Source: Pseudomonas migulae
GTDB lineage: Bacteria; Pseudomonadota; Gammaproteobacteria; Pseudomonadales; Pseudomonadaceae
Assembly: GCF_024169315.1 (NCBI RefSeq)
Contig: NZ_JALJWR010000001.1
Span: 5,940,501-6,004,500 of the forward strand
DNA: 64,000 nucleotides
Direction of reading: 5' to 3'
Below the pieces are notes generated by a model that was not told where the DNA came from, made no database searches, and saw only the letters and a program-made list of their open reading frames with translations. A program made the position numbers and the translations under genes. Positions 15,830 to 25,002 of the stretch are shown here, one piece after another. Numbering within the stretch: the first letter of the stretch is position 1; each line of letters begins with the position of its first letter.

Positions 15830-17593
15830 ATGAGTGAAATCAGAAGTACATTCAACCCGGCTTACGCCGGAAGACTCAGCCGTGCCGAATCCTTTGAGAT
15901 CTACGGCAAGGCTGCCAGCCAGGCGGCCAGAACGGTGGATTTTCAGAAGGCTGGCCAGGAAGCGCTGGCCGGATTGATGTCGGTGAGCTACGACGGTGAG
16001 CATCGCAAATCCACTGCCGCCGCCGGACGGCCGCAGCTGCATCCGCCGCTGGCCCCGAACAGCGGCAAAGAGATGGAGGGTGATCTGTTCACGCTGCTGA
16101 TGGCGATGATCAGCGAGCTGATCGGCGAGGTCGACGTCAACAAGCTGAAAAACCGTTTGGCGATGTTGCAGAGCATGGCCGGGGCCAAACAACAGGGTCA
16201 TGAAAAACTGGCGGCTGAATATGCTGAGGCCGTCGCCGCACTTGAGGCTGCTGAGGGGGCCGTTGGCGGTAGTCAGCAAAATCTGGAGAAGCTGCGCGAG
16301 AGAGTCCAGCAATGCCAGGGCTTGCTGGACGAGAGCGAGGCGCGTCTGGCGAAGCTGGACCCCGAGTCACCCGAGTATGCGAGTGAATTGGCGCTTCGTA
16401 ATCAGCTCAAGGGCGAGCTGGCGAATCATACCCAGGCCTTTGAAAAAGCCACCGATGCCCACCTCAAACTGATCGAAACCGCCAATGCCGCCGCTAAAGT
16501 CCTCGCGGTCGTGACCGCAAAAGTCCTCGAAACAGGTGTCGGCGGACCGCAGGTTAAACAATCGGATGAAAAGGCGCTGAGCAGCAGTGCACTGGCGCTG
16601 TTGAACCGCTTGAAGATCATCGAGTTGCTCGGCGAGTCGGCTCAGAACAAGGAGGAGCTCAGCCAAGAGCTGTTTCTGGAATTGCAGGCCAAGTTGCAGG
16701 AAAAAATGCAGCTCGAGTCGGACAAGTACCTGGAAGAGGTCCGAAAAGCCGAAGCGTTGCAGAAGACCATGGGCTGCATCGGCAAAATCGTTGGCGCGCT
16801 TGTCTCCATCGCCACCATTGCAGCCGGCGTTCTGACCGCCAACCCGGTGCTCGTTGCGGTGGGGGTGATCGGGGCTGCGGTCATGATTGCGGACGAGGTG
16901 GTCAAGGAACTGACAGGTGTGTCGTTCATGGCGGAAGCGATGAAGCCGCTGATGACGGTCATGCAGGAAGCCATCAGCTTCTTTACCGATCTCTACACCA
17001 AGGTGCTGGTGGCGGTGGGCGTCGACCCCGAAACGGCGAAGGAGATCGCGCAAATCGCCGGCATGATCGCGGGCATCGCCGCCACCATTGCAGCCATCGC
17101 ATTGGCGGCCATTGTGGGGGCTCAGGTGATTGGGCCGATGCTCGGCGCGGTCGCGTCAAAACTGGCAACGGTGGTGTCCCAGGCTGCACCTGCAGCGGTG
17201 CAGGCCATGAAACAGATGGCTTCCTCGGTCGGCAACACGCTGACCCAGATGCTGACTCAATTGCGCGGCTTCATCACCAACGGCGCTGATCCCGTAGCCC
17301 TGGCCCGTTACGCCAACATTGTCGAAATCGCTCGAGCCCTTACCGAGTTCGGCGGCGTGGCGGCGCAAGGCGGACTTGGCGTCAAAAGCGGCATGCATCA
17401 GGCGCAGGCGGCCGAACTCCTGGCGAATGTGAAGGTGCGCATGGCAATCAGCGAAGCCATTGCCGCCTACCTCACTCAAGTGGTCGAAGACTACGGCAAG
17501 GCGATGCAAGACCGGACCCGGCATATCGAACATGTTTTTTCCGATCTGCAACGCAGCCATTCCGTCAGCCTGCAAATGGCTCGGTACGCCTGA
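15830..17593 (+). CDS. sipB: SipB, translocator pore protein (SctE)
   Basis: 587 residues (Salmonella SipB about 593). A long coiled-coil N-terminal half (about 80-300) precedes two hydrophobic segments: about 309-355 (IVGALVSIATIAAGVLTA) and about 405-445 (AGMIAGIAATIAAIALAAIV). A C-terminal amphipathic region follows. It would be secreted through the needle and inserted with SipC into the host membrane. The sequence is lower in GC than the apparatus genes, as common for translocators. Confidence 0.92.
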   Translation: MSEIRSTFNPAYAGRLSRAESFEIYGKAASQAARTVDFQKAGQEALAGLMSVSYDGEHRKSTAAAGRPQLHPPLAPNSGKEMEGDLFTLLMAMISELIGEVDVNKLKNRLAMLQSMAGAKQQGHEKLAAEYAEAVAALEAAEGAVGGSQQNLEKLRERVQQCQGLLDESEARLAKLDPESPEYASELALRNQLKGELANHTQAFEKATDAHLKLIETANAAAKVLAVVTAKVLETGVGGPQVKQSDEKALSSSALALLNRLKIIELLGESAQNKEELSQELFLELQAKLQEKMQLESDKYLEEVRKAEALQKTMGCIGKIVGALVSIATIAAGVLTANPVLVAVGVIGAAVMIADEVVKELTGVSFMAEAMKPLMTVMQEAISFFTDLYTKVLVAVGVDPETAKEIAQIAGMIAGIAATIAAIALAAIVGAQVIGPMLGAVASKLATVVSQAAPAAVQAMKQMASSVGNTLTQMLTQLRGFITNGADPVALARYANIVEIARALTEFGGVAAQGGLGVKSGMHQAQAAELLANVKVRMAISEAIAAYLTQVVEDYGKAMQDRTRHIEHVFSDLQRSHSVSLQMARYA

Positions 17594-17618
17594 ACTTGCT
17601 CATAAAAAGGAATTCGTC

Positions 17619-18722
17619 ATGTCTCATATAAACGCAACCCATGTGCGCACGCCTGCAGTCCCGGCGCACGATCCGGTCAACGATGCCGGCCTGAGCGAGT
17701 TGGTTGCTCAGGAACAGTTCTCCAAGGACCTCAAAGGAAAAAGGCTTTTACAACCGGCTCTGTCAGACGGGAGCGTTGCAAAGCAAATACTCCAGAGCGG
17801 TAACTCGACATTTCCTACGGTGCAGGAGCTTGAGCGCGCGATCGATGCTTATCAACCCACCGAATTCGACTGGCAAGACTTCACTGCCGCCCTGCTGTTG
17901 GTCAGCGATGAAGTGCGTAACGATCTGATCTTCGATCCGGGGGCCTGGGAAAAACACGCCAACGTGCTGATCGCCGCGATCATCGCGGTCAACATTTCGC
18001 GGGTCGCCAACGCTGTACTGCGCGGGCATTACAGTGTGATGCACGCTGAAGCCGGCAAATTCCAGGGCGAGGCCATCATGGAATCCGGCAGGGCGGCGAT
18101 ATACAGCGCCATCACGGCTGCGGCTGTCTCCGGTGCAATCGCCGGGTTTGCCATGTTCAAGACCTTTCAAGGGCTTGGGCTCAAACATGCTGATATCAGC
18201 CTGCATAAACGCAACGCCCTGGACGCCAGCAACATCGAACGTGACCTTACACGTGATCGCAACCGCACTGACTGGAACCCGGAAACGACCTACAAGATAA
18301 CGGTGTTCGATGATTTCGGGCGAATGAAATCAGTGAATTTCAAACCTCAGGGTTCGACCCTTACACCCAAGGAGCAGCAATGGTTCAACGAAGAAATTTC
18401 CAAGGCACAGAAGGTTGGCCAAGCGTCGGACTGGCTCAGCCAGATGGGCAGTAAAGGCATTGAAAGGAAACTCGAAATCGGTCGAGCGCTCAGCGCGATG
18501 TCGATGGGCATGAGTCAGGTGGTCTCCACCATGGTTCGCATGGCCGAGCATGCGGCGCGGCAGGAAGAGGTATTGCAACAAAGTGTGCAAAACACACAGA
18601 AGAGCTTGAGCGATGAAGTCGGGGCAAAAGACTCGGCTGATGCGGCGCTCTTGCAAAAATTCATGGACATGGTGATGCAGCTATTTCAATCGCGGATTGA
18701 AGTCATTGGTAAAATGGCTTGA
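17619..18722 (+). CDS. sipC: SipC, translocator pore protein (SctB)
   Basis: 367 residues from ATG 17619, which follows AAAAAGGA. Hydrophobic stretches are at about 117-140 (VLIAAIIAVNISRVANAVL) and about 165-190 (IYSAITAAAVSGAIAGFAMF). The C-terminal region resembles the SipC/IpaC family (QVVSTMVRMAEHAARQEEVL). In Salmonella the C-terminus also nucleates actin, which cannot be judged here. Position between SipB and SipD supports the call. Confidence 0.88.
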   Translation: MSHINATHVRTPAVPAHDPVNDAGLSELVAQEQFSKDLKGKRLLQPALSDGSVAKQILQSGNSTFPTVQELERAIDAYQPTEFDWQDFTAALLLVSDEVRNDLIFDPGAWEKHANVLIAAIIAVNISRVANAVLRGHYSVMHAEAGKFQGEAIMESGRAAIYSAITAAAVSGAIAGFAMFKTFQGLGLKHADISLHKRNALDASNIERDLTRDRNRTDWNPETTYKITVFDDFGRMKSVNFKPQGSTLTPKEQQWFNEEISKAQKVGQASDWLSQMGSKGIERKLEIGRALSAMSMGMSQVVSTMVRMAEHAARQEEVLQQSVQNTQKSLSDEVGAKDSADAALLQKFMDMVMQLFQSRIEVIGKMA

Positions 18723-18735
18723 GTAGGGGAATACA

Positions 18736-19821
18736 ATGATAATTACGAACTTCACACCTAAAGCAGTTCATTCGCCGATCGATTTGAACGTTGTCACCGA
18801 CGCTCCTTTACCATCCGAAATGCCTTTCGAGGCTCAAGCCGCTTTTTCCCTGGGGCAATTGCTGGACCGTTCGGCAAAGGAATTGAATCGCCATCTTGGA
18901 AGTATGCTCAAGTGCCAACCGGGCGCTGAAAAAATGTATGACGCATTGGTGGCGGGCGGAGCTGCGGAACTCCTGATTGCCGAGTTTGGCGAGCAGGTTC
19001 ACGCCCGACGCATTCGTTCGCTAATGTGGGTACAGCAATTGCGCCAGTCTGGCGCGGGGATGACGCATTGCCGGGAAACGCTGCCCATGGAACAGCGTCA
19101 GCACCTCGACGTTGCTCAGGCGCGTATTCTGCTTGATCTGCAAGAAAGGTTCCCGCCGCCAACGGAACTAGCCGAGGAGTTCAAGCAGAACATCAGTTCA
19201 TCGAATGATTTCTTCGACAAACTGCTGGAGTTGATCGACCTGATCAAAAACGGCTATCTGGCCGGTTATGAACATGTCATCGCGGCCTATTCAGAGTTCT
19301 TCAAGGAATTCAACGAAGCAATTACTGCCAAAATGAAGGAATGGATTACCGGTGTTGATGACGGTAAAAAAGTCGATTTGAACGTCGGTGCGTTGAGAAG
19401 AGAGCTTGATAAACTTATCGTAAAATACTCACCCCCCAACCCGGGAGCCGTTTTGTTCCCGGCTCCTGGAAAAGCAGGTGCGACCAAGGAAGAGGCAGAC
19501 AATTGGCGCAAAGCACTGGGCTTGCCTGACAGTTGTCTCATACAAAATGATGACGGTACGTACAGCGTGGTGATGGATATCAGCCCACTAACGACCATGC
19601 GCGGCAGCTTGCCAGGCGGTAACACGGTCAGGTGGGATACCGCCAAATTCCAGGCCTGGCAAACCGGCTTCAATGCCCAGGAGGAACGCATGAAAAACAT
19701 GCTGCAATCCTTCACGCAGAAATACTCCAACGCCAACTCTTATCATGACAACTTTAACAAGACGTTGTCTGCGCACCTTAGTCAGTATTCGGACATGCTT
19801 AAGGCGATGTTGAATTTTTGA
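18736..19821 (+). CDS. sipD: SipD, needle tip protein (SctA)
   Basis: 361 residues (Salmonella SipD about 343). It is hydrophilic with a helical hairpin N-terminal region, a mixed central domain and a C-terminal coiled coil ending SYHDNFNKTLSAHLSQYSDMLKAMLNF, the pattern of IpaD/SipD tip proteins. It caps the needle and senses the host. It is AT-richer than the apparatus genes. SipA, which follows SipD in Salmonella, is absent; iacP comes next after a 112-base gap. Confidence 0.87.
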   Translation: MIITNFTPKAVHSPIDLNVVTDAPLPSEMPFEAQAAFSLGQLLDRSAKELNRHLGSMLKCQPGAEKMYDALVAGGAAELLIAEFGEQVHARRIRSLMWVQQLRQSGAGMTHCRETLPMEQRQHLDVAQARILLDLQERFPPPTELAEEFKQNISSSNDFFDKLLELIDLIKNGYLAGYEHVIAAYSEFFKEFNEAITAKMKEWITGVDDGKKVDLNVGALRRELDKLIVKYSPPNPGAVLFPAPGKAGATKEEADNWRKALGLPDSCLIQNDDGTYSVVMDISPLTTMRGSLPGGNTVRWDTAKFQAWQTGFNAQEERMKNMLQSFTQKYSNANSYHDNFNKTLSAHLSQYSDMLKAMLNF

Positions 19822-19933
19822 TGAGAATAAAAATTCTGTAAGTCAGTGTTTTTTGTGTCGAAGCCAGCCGTAACTTTGGTTCTCAGGGGGGCGGCTGTTT
19901 GAGTGCGATTTTGGGACAGTGGAAAAGTTAAAT

Positions 19934-20185
19934 ATGCAGGCTGATGATTTTGAAATTGAAAGTCAGATAATAAAGCTGTTGTCGGACTGCCTCTCGCTGG
20001 ATGGCTGTAATATCGAAAGCAGTTCTCGTTTGGTGGAGGACTTGTTCGTTGACTCGATGAATGTAATAGAAATAGTCATGTTGATTAATGAAGTGTTTGA
20101 CATCGAATTGCCTCGAGAAGGCGTGGCAGCCTGGAGGACCGTGCAGGATATTTGTTTGTTGGTCGATGCGCTGCTGCAAAAATAA
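19934..20185 (+). CDS. iacP: IacP, acyl carrier protein of the secretion system
   Basis: 83 residues from ATG 19934 (an in-frame GTG at 19919 is an alternative). Ser41 in LFVDSMNVIEIV is the phosphopantetheine attachment site. In Salmonella IacP lies next to the sip genes and has been linked to effector secretion; its acyl target is not settled. The gene is visibly AT-rich compared with its surroundings, which suggests separate ancestry or poor codon amelioration. The 112 bases upstream are also AT-rich. Confidence 0.85.
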   Translation: MQADDFEIESQIIKLLSDCLSLDGCNIESSSRLVEDLFVDSMNVIEIVMLINEVFDIELPREGVAAWRTVQDICLLVDALLQK

Positions 20186-20363
20186 CCGATGACCGGTAAA
20201 TATTCCTACAACTTCTGTTGTGATTTCCTCGGGTGCTTATGGTGAACCTCTGACGGAATAGCCTTGCTCAACTTCCTATAGTCCCGCTGCTTGTCATTTT
20301 TGAGCCTGACAAGTTACAGGTTCAATTGCGCCTCAGTACCTTTCTATAGAGAAGTTCCAGAAT

Positions 20364-21680
20364 ATGGACAGTGCCACTGATCAACCGCCATTCAGGTCAT
20401 TCGTTTTCGACCGCTGGCTACTGCAAAGCGATGGAACGCTGATGCGAGATGGACAGGGTGTCCACGTCCCCCCCAAAGAGTTGAACGTACTGCGCCTGCT
20501 GCTCGGTTTGGCCGGCACGGTGATCAGCAAGGATCATCTGCTCGATACGGTGTGGCCCGATGCCGATGCCACCGAAGAATCATTGACTCGCTGCATTTAC
20601 GCCTTGCGCAAGCTGCTCAAGGACAACAAGGATTTCATTGCCACGGTGTACGGCCAGGGTTACCGGTTTACCTGCCCGGTCGTCGCCCTCGACGTGCCGA
20701 GCCCGACGAGAACCGCGGCCCCCTCGCTGGCCGTTCTGCCTTTTCGCAATCTGAACGAGTCAGCAGCACTGGATCTGCAGGACGCCATGATCCGCCAGTT
20801 GACGACGGCATTCGGCGAGGCGTTGCGTGTTGTCCCCTCGGGTTTGATGGCTGCCTATGGTCAGTTGACCGATGCGCGGTATCTGGTCGAGCGTTTGAAG
20901 CCTGACTTTTACCTCAGCGGTCGTTGCATTGGGCGGGATGACCCGTCGCAATGGTCGATCGAGTTGATCCGGAGCAGCGGTCATGTGCTGCTTCATGGAC
21001 AGAGGCTGGGCGCAGGGTACGTGGGGGAGGGGCTCGGGGAGTTGACCTGTCTGGTTGCCCAGCGCCTTCCGGGACTGCGTCCTGCTGAACCGGGCTGTGC
21101 TTCCTATCCGGCGCTGGTCGCCTATCTCAACGGTGTGTGCAGTGTCGAGCGGCACACGCCGCAAAGCCTGCGCGATGCGCTGGTGCAGTTTCGATACAGC
21201 CTGCAACTGGATGAGCGTTATGCCCCCGTCTGGTGTGGCGTGGCCGATGTCTGGCTGGGCCAGGCAATGCTTGGGTTATGTGAGCAAGGGCGTGCAATGG
21301 ATGAAGCTCATGTGGCTATTTCCAGGGCATTGCCGCTGGACCCGGGGAGTCCGCAAACCATCGCGCGGCTTGCCCTGTTGACCAGTCTTCGCGGTTGCGA
21401 GGAGGCGGCGCAGGTGCTTTTTCAGCGCTGCCTGGCGAGCGTCGATCAGGCTGATGTTCATTACTTTCACGCTTGGCATCATTGGTATTGGCAGCGCCAT
21501 GATCTGGCGGTTCAGAGCCTCGACAAGTGTCTGCGTCACGACGCGAACTGCGTGCGGGCGCGGAGTTTGCGGGTACGTCTCGCACTTGCCGGTGATCCCC
21601 GGGATGCCGTGATGATGCACCGCGCAAAGCAAGGCACCCGGCAAGCGGCACCGCTCGACAGCAGCAGGCGACTGGCATGA
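20364..21680 (+). CDS. hilA: HilA-like transcriptional activator
   Basis: 438 residues. An N-terminal OmpR/PhoB-type winged helix (about 10-110; VPPKELNVLRLLLGLAGTVI and ATVYGQGYRFTCPV) is followed by a region rich in TPR-like helices (about 240-420). No receiver domain is present. This architecture and the neighbouring iagB match HilA, which in Salmonella activates invF and prgH. The 178-base gap upstream holds two TTYCTATAG sequences (20273-20281 and 20341-20349) that could be -10 elements. The stop overlaps iagB by 4 bases. Confidence 0.85.
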   Translation: MDSATDQPPFRSFVFDRWLLQSDGTLMRDGQGVHVPPKELNVLRLLLGLAGTVISKDHLLDTVWPDADATEESLTRCIYALRKLLKDNKDFIATVYGQGYRFTCPVVALDVPSPTRTAAPSLAVLPFRNLNESAALDLQDAMIRQLTTAFGEALRVVPSGLMAAYGQLTDARYLVERLKPDFYLSGRCIGRDDPSQWSIELIRSSGHVLLHGQRLGAGYVGEGLGELTCLVAQRLPGLRPAEPGCASYPALVAYLNGVCSVERHTPQSLRDALVQFRYSLQLDERYAPVWCGVADVWLGQAMLGLCEQGRAMDEAHVAISRALPLDPGSPQTIARLALLTSLRGCEEAAQVLFQRCLASVDQADVHYFHAWHHWYWQRHDLAVQSLDKCLRHDANCVRARSLRVRLALAGDPRDAVMMHRAKQGTRQAAPLDSSRRLA

Positions 21681-22168
21681 GTCGGTGGGCCTCCGGCGGG
21701 TTGCTGATGCTGATGTCCCTGGGTGCGGTTCCGGCGCATGCCTATTGTTGGGTCTCGGCGGGGCAGCAGCATGCCATCGAGCCCGAGTTGCTTCAGGCCA
21801 TTGCCGACGTGGAGTCAGGGCAGGTGTCGGATGCGATGAATTACAACAGGAATGGCACGCGTGATATCGGGCTGATGCAGATCAACAGCAGTCATCTGCC
21901 TCGTCTGAGCGCACAGGGTATTACCGAGCAGCGCCTGCTGGATGAGCCTTGTCTGTCGGTCGAAGTCGGGGCCTCGGTGCTGGCCGGTTTCGTATCAATT
22001 TATGGCTACAACTGGACGGCGGTGGGTGCCTATAACGCCGGCAACGCTCCGGATCGGCAGGCGGCCCGTCTGCGTTATGCGCACAAGGTCTGGCAACGTT
22101 ATCAAGCCTTGACGCCACATACGCCGGAGCAGCCTTGGGACACACACCCGAAAATCTCGCGGCGTTAA
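21677..22168 (+). CDS. iagB: IagB, lytic transglycosylase of the secretion system
   Basis: 163 residues with a signal peptide (to about AHA, residue 23) and an SLT domain: the catalytic Glu in LLQAIADVESGQ, then NGTRDIGLMQINSSHL and VGAYNAGN. The enzyme cuts peptidoglycan locally so that the needle base can cross the wall. It overlaps hilA, the same pairing as in Salmonella. A REP doublet follows. Confidence 0.93.
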   Translation: MSRWASGGLLMLMSLGAVPAHAYCWVSAGQQHAIEPELLQAIADVESGQVSDAMNYNRNGTRDIGLMQINSSHLPRLSAQGITEQRLLDEPCLSVEVGASVLAGFVSIYGYNWTAVGAYNAGNAPDRQAARLRYAHKVWQRYQALTPHTPEQPWDTHPKISRR

Positions 22169-22189
22169 CCTTGGGCCATTCAACGCAAA

Positions 22190-22314
22190 TTTGTGGCGAG
22201 GGGATTTATCCCCGTTGGGTCGCGAAGTGGCCCCAGCGTCCGGCCAAACAGACTCAATTGCCCGTATTGGCGGCTGCTTCGCAGCCGAACGGGGATAAAT
22301 CCCCTCGCCACAAA
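22190..22314. repeat. REP doublet, family 2 (GGCGAGGGGATTTATCCCC)
   Basis: Inverted arms TGTGGCGAGGGGATTTATCC and CGGGGATAAATCCCCTCGCC flank a central stem-loop (GGCTGCTTCGCAGCC). It lies between iagB and prgH, that is inside the secretion cluster. With the prgH upstream block it accounts for the gap 22169-22470. Confidence 0.88.
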
Positions 22315-22407
22315 ATTCGTGCGCGCCTGAACATTGTCTTAAGTGAACAGCATTTGGGCCATTTTGGGGGATTCTGATCCCGCTCGGGGGCAGATCGGCA
22401 GAATTCG

Positions 22408-22459
22408 ATCAGGAACTTCCCGCGCAGCGCTCCTAGCATGGGTTTTCATTCACTGCCTG
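22408..22459 (+). promoter_or_regulatory. Sequence block upstream of prgH shared with invF
   Basis: ATCAGGAACTTCCCGCGC (22408-22425), then 11 bases, then CATG..TTTTCATTCACTGCCTG (22437-22459). Both parts match the region upstream of invF (2782-2818), where the 11 bases are missing. GGAACTT resembles a -35 element used by ECF sigma factors, but I see no convincing matching -10. Confidence 0.5.
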
Positions 22460-22470
22460 GAGCGTGATCG

Positions 22471-23643
22471 GTGACAGACCTGTCAGTCCCCCCTCTACAG
22501 CCGTGTGTCCTGCGGATCCTCAACGGCCCGCTTCAGGGGTGCGAATTCCCGCTCGGTGAGCCGCGGACGTTGTTCATTGTCGCGCCGCTCGATCTGCTGG
22601 GCCGGGAAGCTCATTCAGTCAGTGTTCCCGAGGATGCCATCTTCGTTCCACTGGACACGGGCGGCTGCAATTTCGAGGTGCTGCTGGCAGACGGCGGGCA
22701 GGGCGGTGTGACCTTGCGGCTGCTCGACGAGCACGGGCAAACCCGGCCGTGCGAGTTCCAGCGCCTGGAACAGGTCGGTGGCTTGCAGATCGCCTTGCGT
22801 GGGGAAGATCAATCCTGGGCGCCTGAACTCCTGAACAAGCAGCCCCTGCCGTTGGCCGAAGCACCTTTTCGCTATCGGCCGCATCCGACCGTCATCAAAT
22901 GGAGTTGCGCAGGGTTAGCCCTCGCGTTGCTGGTCACTTCAATAGGCCTCTGGTCTGTGCCCGAGCCGACGCCCGAAACCGATGTTCGCAGCCTGATCGG
23001 TGGCGCCAGTGCCGAGGTCGACGTAGTGCTGGGGCGAGACAAAACGGTTTACGTGTTTGTCGCTTCCGAGCGAGACGCCGGTTGGAGCCGGCAAGCGTTG
23101 ATGCGCAACAGCGGGGTGGCCGGCAAGGTGTTGGTGATCGATCAGGAGCGTCGTCGGCTGGAGAAATTGCTGGTCGAGCATGACCCGCAATTGGCCTGGC
23201 ATTTCCTGGATCTCAAGAACCCCGCCGTACCGCGACTGTTGCTCAGTGCCCAGCGCAATCTGCTCACGCCGCAAATGCAGACACAACTCCTCGAAGTCTT
23301 GCTCAAGGCCGCACCCTATGCCCGGGAAGTGGCGGTGCAAGTACAGGATGACAACCTGTTGGCGGACCTGGCCGAACAAGGGTTGCGTCGCCTTTCACTG
23401 GCGTTCAGCCGCGTCGGGCACGACGACAGTGTCACGTTCGCCATCGAAGGCGATTTGCAGGATGCCGAGTTGGCGGCGGCTCGCCAATACGTCGACGGCT
23501 TCTATCGGCAGTGGGGTGATCGCTACGTGAACTTCGCTGTCGCGCTCAAGGATGACTCGCTCAAGGGCAAGTCGTTTCAAACCGGCCCTCAGGGCTACAT
23601 CAAGATGACGTCGTCGTCTTGGCATTTTCCAACAAGACAATAG
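22471..23643 (+). CDS. prgH: PrgH, inner membrane ring protein (SctD)
   Basis: 390 residues from GTG 22471 (Salmonella PrgH about 392). A cytoplasmic FHA-like N-terminal domain (about 1-130) is followed by one membrane helix (about 138-160, WSCAGLALALLVTSIGLW) and a large periplasmic part of ring-building modules. It forms the inner ring with PrgK and docks the sorting platform through OrgA. It heads the prg-org block. Confidence 0.93.
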   Translation: MTDLSVPPLQPCVLRILNGPLQGCEFPLGEPRTLFIVAPLDLLGREAHSVSVPEDAIFVPLDTGGCNFEVLLADGGQGGVTLRLLDEHGQTRPCEFQRLEQVGGLQIALRGEDQSWAPELLNKQPLPLAEAPFRYRPHPTVIKWSCAGLALALLVTSIGLWSVPEPTPETDVRSLIGGASAEVDVVLGRDKTVYVFVASERDAGWSRQALMRNSGVAGKVLVIDQERRRLEKLLVEHDPQLAWHFLDLKNPAVPRLLLSAQRNLLTPQMQTQLLEVLLKAAPYAREVAVQVQDDNLLADLAEQGLRRLSLAFSRVGHDDSVTFAIEGDLQDAELAAARQYVDGFYRQWGDRYVNFAVALKDDSLKGKSFQTGPQGYIKMTSSSWHFPTRQ

Positions 23644-23653
23644 AAGGTGACTC

Positions 23654-23914
23654 ATGGCTGAAATTGGTATCCCGATCGACTTTCACGATGATTTTCTCGG
23701 GCGTCAGGCCGAAGCGTTCGAAAAAGGTGCTGAAGGTCTCAAGGCTGCGTTGGACAAGGCGCTGGATGAACTCAAGGACGATGCGTCTGATCCCGGAAAA
23801 CTGGCGGCTTATCAAGCGGCGTTCTCGTCCTACACGGTCTTCCGTAACGCCCAGACCAACACGGTAAAGGGCTTCAAGGACATCGACATGGCGATCATCC
23901 AGGCTGCTCGCTGA
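23654..23914 (+). CDS. prgI: PrgI, needle subunit (SctF)
   Basis: 86 residues, the helix-turn-helix needle protein. The turn contains SDPGKLAAYQAAFSSYTVFRN, close to the SDP/NP turn and YQ..LSEYTLYRN pattern of PrgI/MxiH, and the C-terminus is KDIDMAIIQAAR. It polymerises into the extracellular needle. It starts 10 bases after prgH. Confidence 0.95.
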   Translation: MAEIGIPIDFHDDFLGRQAEAFEKGAEGLKAALDKALDELKDDASDPGKLAAYQAAFSSYTVFRNAQTNTVKGFKDIDMAIIQAAR

Positions 23915-23974
23915 TTCCATTTCCCTTGACTGGCCATCGCTGTCTGGCGATGGCCATTTTCATGAGTGCATTGC

Positions 23975-24283
23975 ATGTCTATCCAAAGCATTTCCCGTTC
24001 GTTCATTGAGCACACTGCCGTCACTGAGCTGCGCAGCCCGCAGGAAGGCCCGATCGTTTCCCTTGAAAGTCGACTGATCGAAGCGTTCGCGGGTTCAGCG
24101 GTCAACAGCAGCCAGGAAGTGTCGTCGATCAACCAACTGATGCAGCGTCCGGATATCACCAGCCCCGAAGTATTGGCGCAGCTGCAGGAGCAGATGGGGC
24201 AATACAACGTCGACATCAATTTGCTCAACGTATTGGTCCGTAAGGCGGTGAGCACGGCCGAAACGTTATTGCGCGCGTCATGA
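23975..24283 (+). CDS. prgJ: PrgJ, inner rod protein (SctI)
   Basis: 102 residues from ATG 23975 (PrgJ is 101). The C-terminal helix VLAQLQEQMGQYNVDINLLNVLVRKAV-type region is typical of SctI, which anchors the needle to the export gate. An in-frame GTG at 23966 would add three residues. It overlaps prgK by 4 bases. Confidence 0.92.
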   Translation: MSIQSISRSFIEHTAVTELRSPQEGPIVSLESRLIEAFAGSAVNSSQEVSSINQLMQRPDITSPEVLAQLQEQMGQYNVDINLLNVLVRKAVSTAETLLRAS

Positions 24284-25002
24284 AGACGGGGGCGTTACTG
24301 ATGTTTCTGTGCCTGGCGTTGCTCGGTTGTCGGCAGCCAAGTCTGTTGGAGGGACTGGACCAGCAGCAGGCCAATGAAGTGCTTTCGGTACTGCAACGCA
24401 ACAACATTGCGGCGACGAAAGTCGACGCCGGCAAAACCGGGTACGCAGTGAAAATCAACCCGGTCGATTTTTCCGCCGCTGTCGATTTGCTCAACCTCTA
24501 CTCGTTGCCGTCCAGGCCGCGCCTGCAAGTGGCGGAGATGTTTCCCAGCGATTCGCTCGTCGCATCCCCCAGGGCCGAAAAGGCTCGACTCTACTCGGCG
24601 CTGGAACAGCGAATCGAACAGTCCCTGAGCCTGCTCGAAGGCGTGGTATCGGCGCGGGTGCATGTCAGTTACGACCTGGATGCCGGTGAAGGCGGACGCA
24701 AAGCCGCGCCTGTTCACCTGGCGGCCGTGGCGGTTCATGAACGAGACATTGAGCCGCAGCTGCTGATCACCGACATCAAGCGTTTTCTGAAAAACAGTTT
24801 CGCTGCTGTCGAGTACGAAAATATCTCGGTGGTGCTGTCGCAGCGCTCGCCCACGCAACACGTTGCGCCGTCGGTGTCTGCGACGCAAAGTGATTCGCGC
24901 CCGGTGTGGCTGCTGGCGTCGTTGGCGGCGGTGCTGTTGGCGGGTTGCGCAGGGTTGGGTTATCGACTGTTGAAAGGGGCGCCGCGTGACATCGTGCGCT
25001 GA
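24280..25002 (+). CDS. prgK: PrgK, inner membrane ring lipoprotein (SctJ)
   Basis: 240 residues. A lipoprotein signal with lipobox LLGC gives Cys17 as the acylated residue. The YscJ/FliF domain contains LLEGLDQQQANEVLSVLQRN and the conserved linker, and a C-terminal membrane helix follows (about 208-228). It forms the 24-mer inner ring with PrgH. The final 17 bases overlap orgA. Confidence 0.95.
   Translation: MKTGALLMFLCLALLGCRQPSLLEGLDQQQANEVLSVLQRNNIAATKVDAGKTGYAVKINPVDFSAAVDLLNLYSLPSRPRLQVAEMFPSDSLVASPRAEKARLYSALEQRIEQSLSLLEGVVSARVHVSYDLDAGEGGRKAAPVHLAAVAVHERDIEPQLLITDIKRFLKNSFAAVEYENISVVLSQRSPTQHVAPSVSATQSDSRPVWLLASLAAVLLAGCAGLGYRLLKGAPRDIVR

Noticed and set aside
22408..22459. HrpL box (GGAACC-N16-CCAC) upstream of prgH
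   Set aside because: GGAACTT is present, but no CCAC lies at the required distance and the invF copy lacks one A; the system is also not of the Hrp class.
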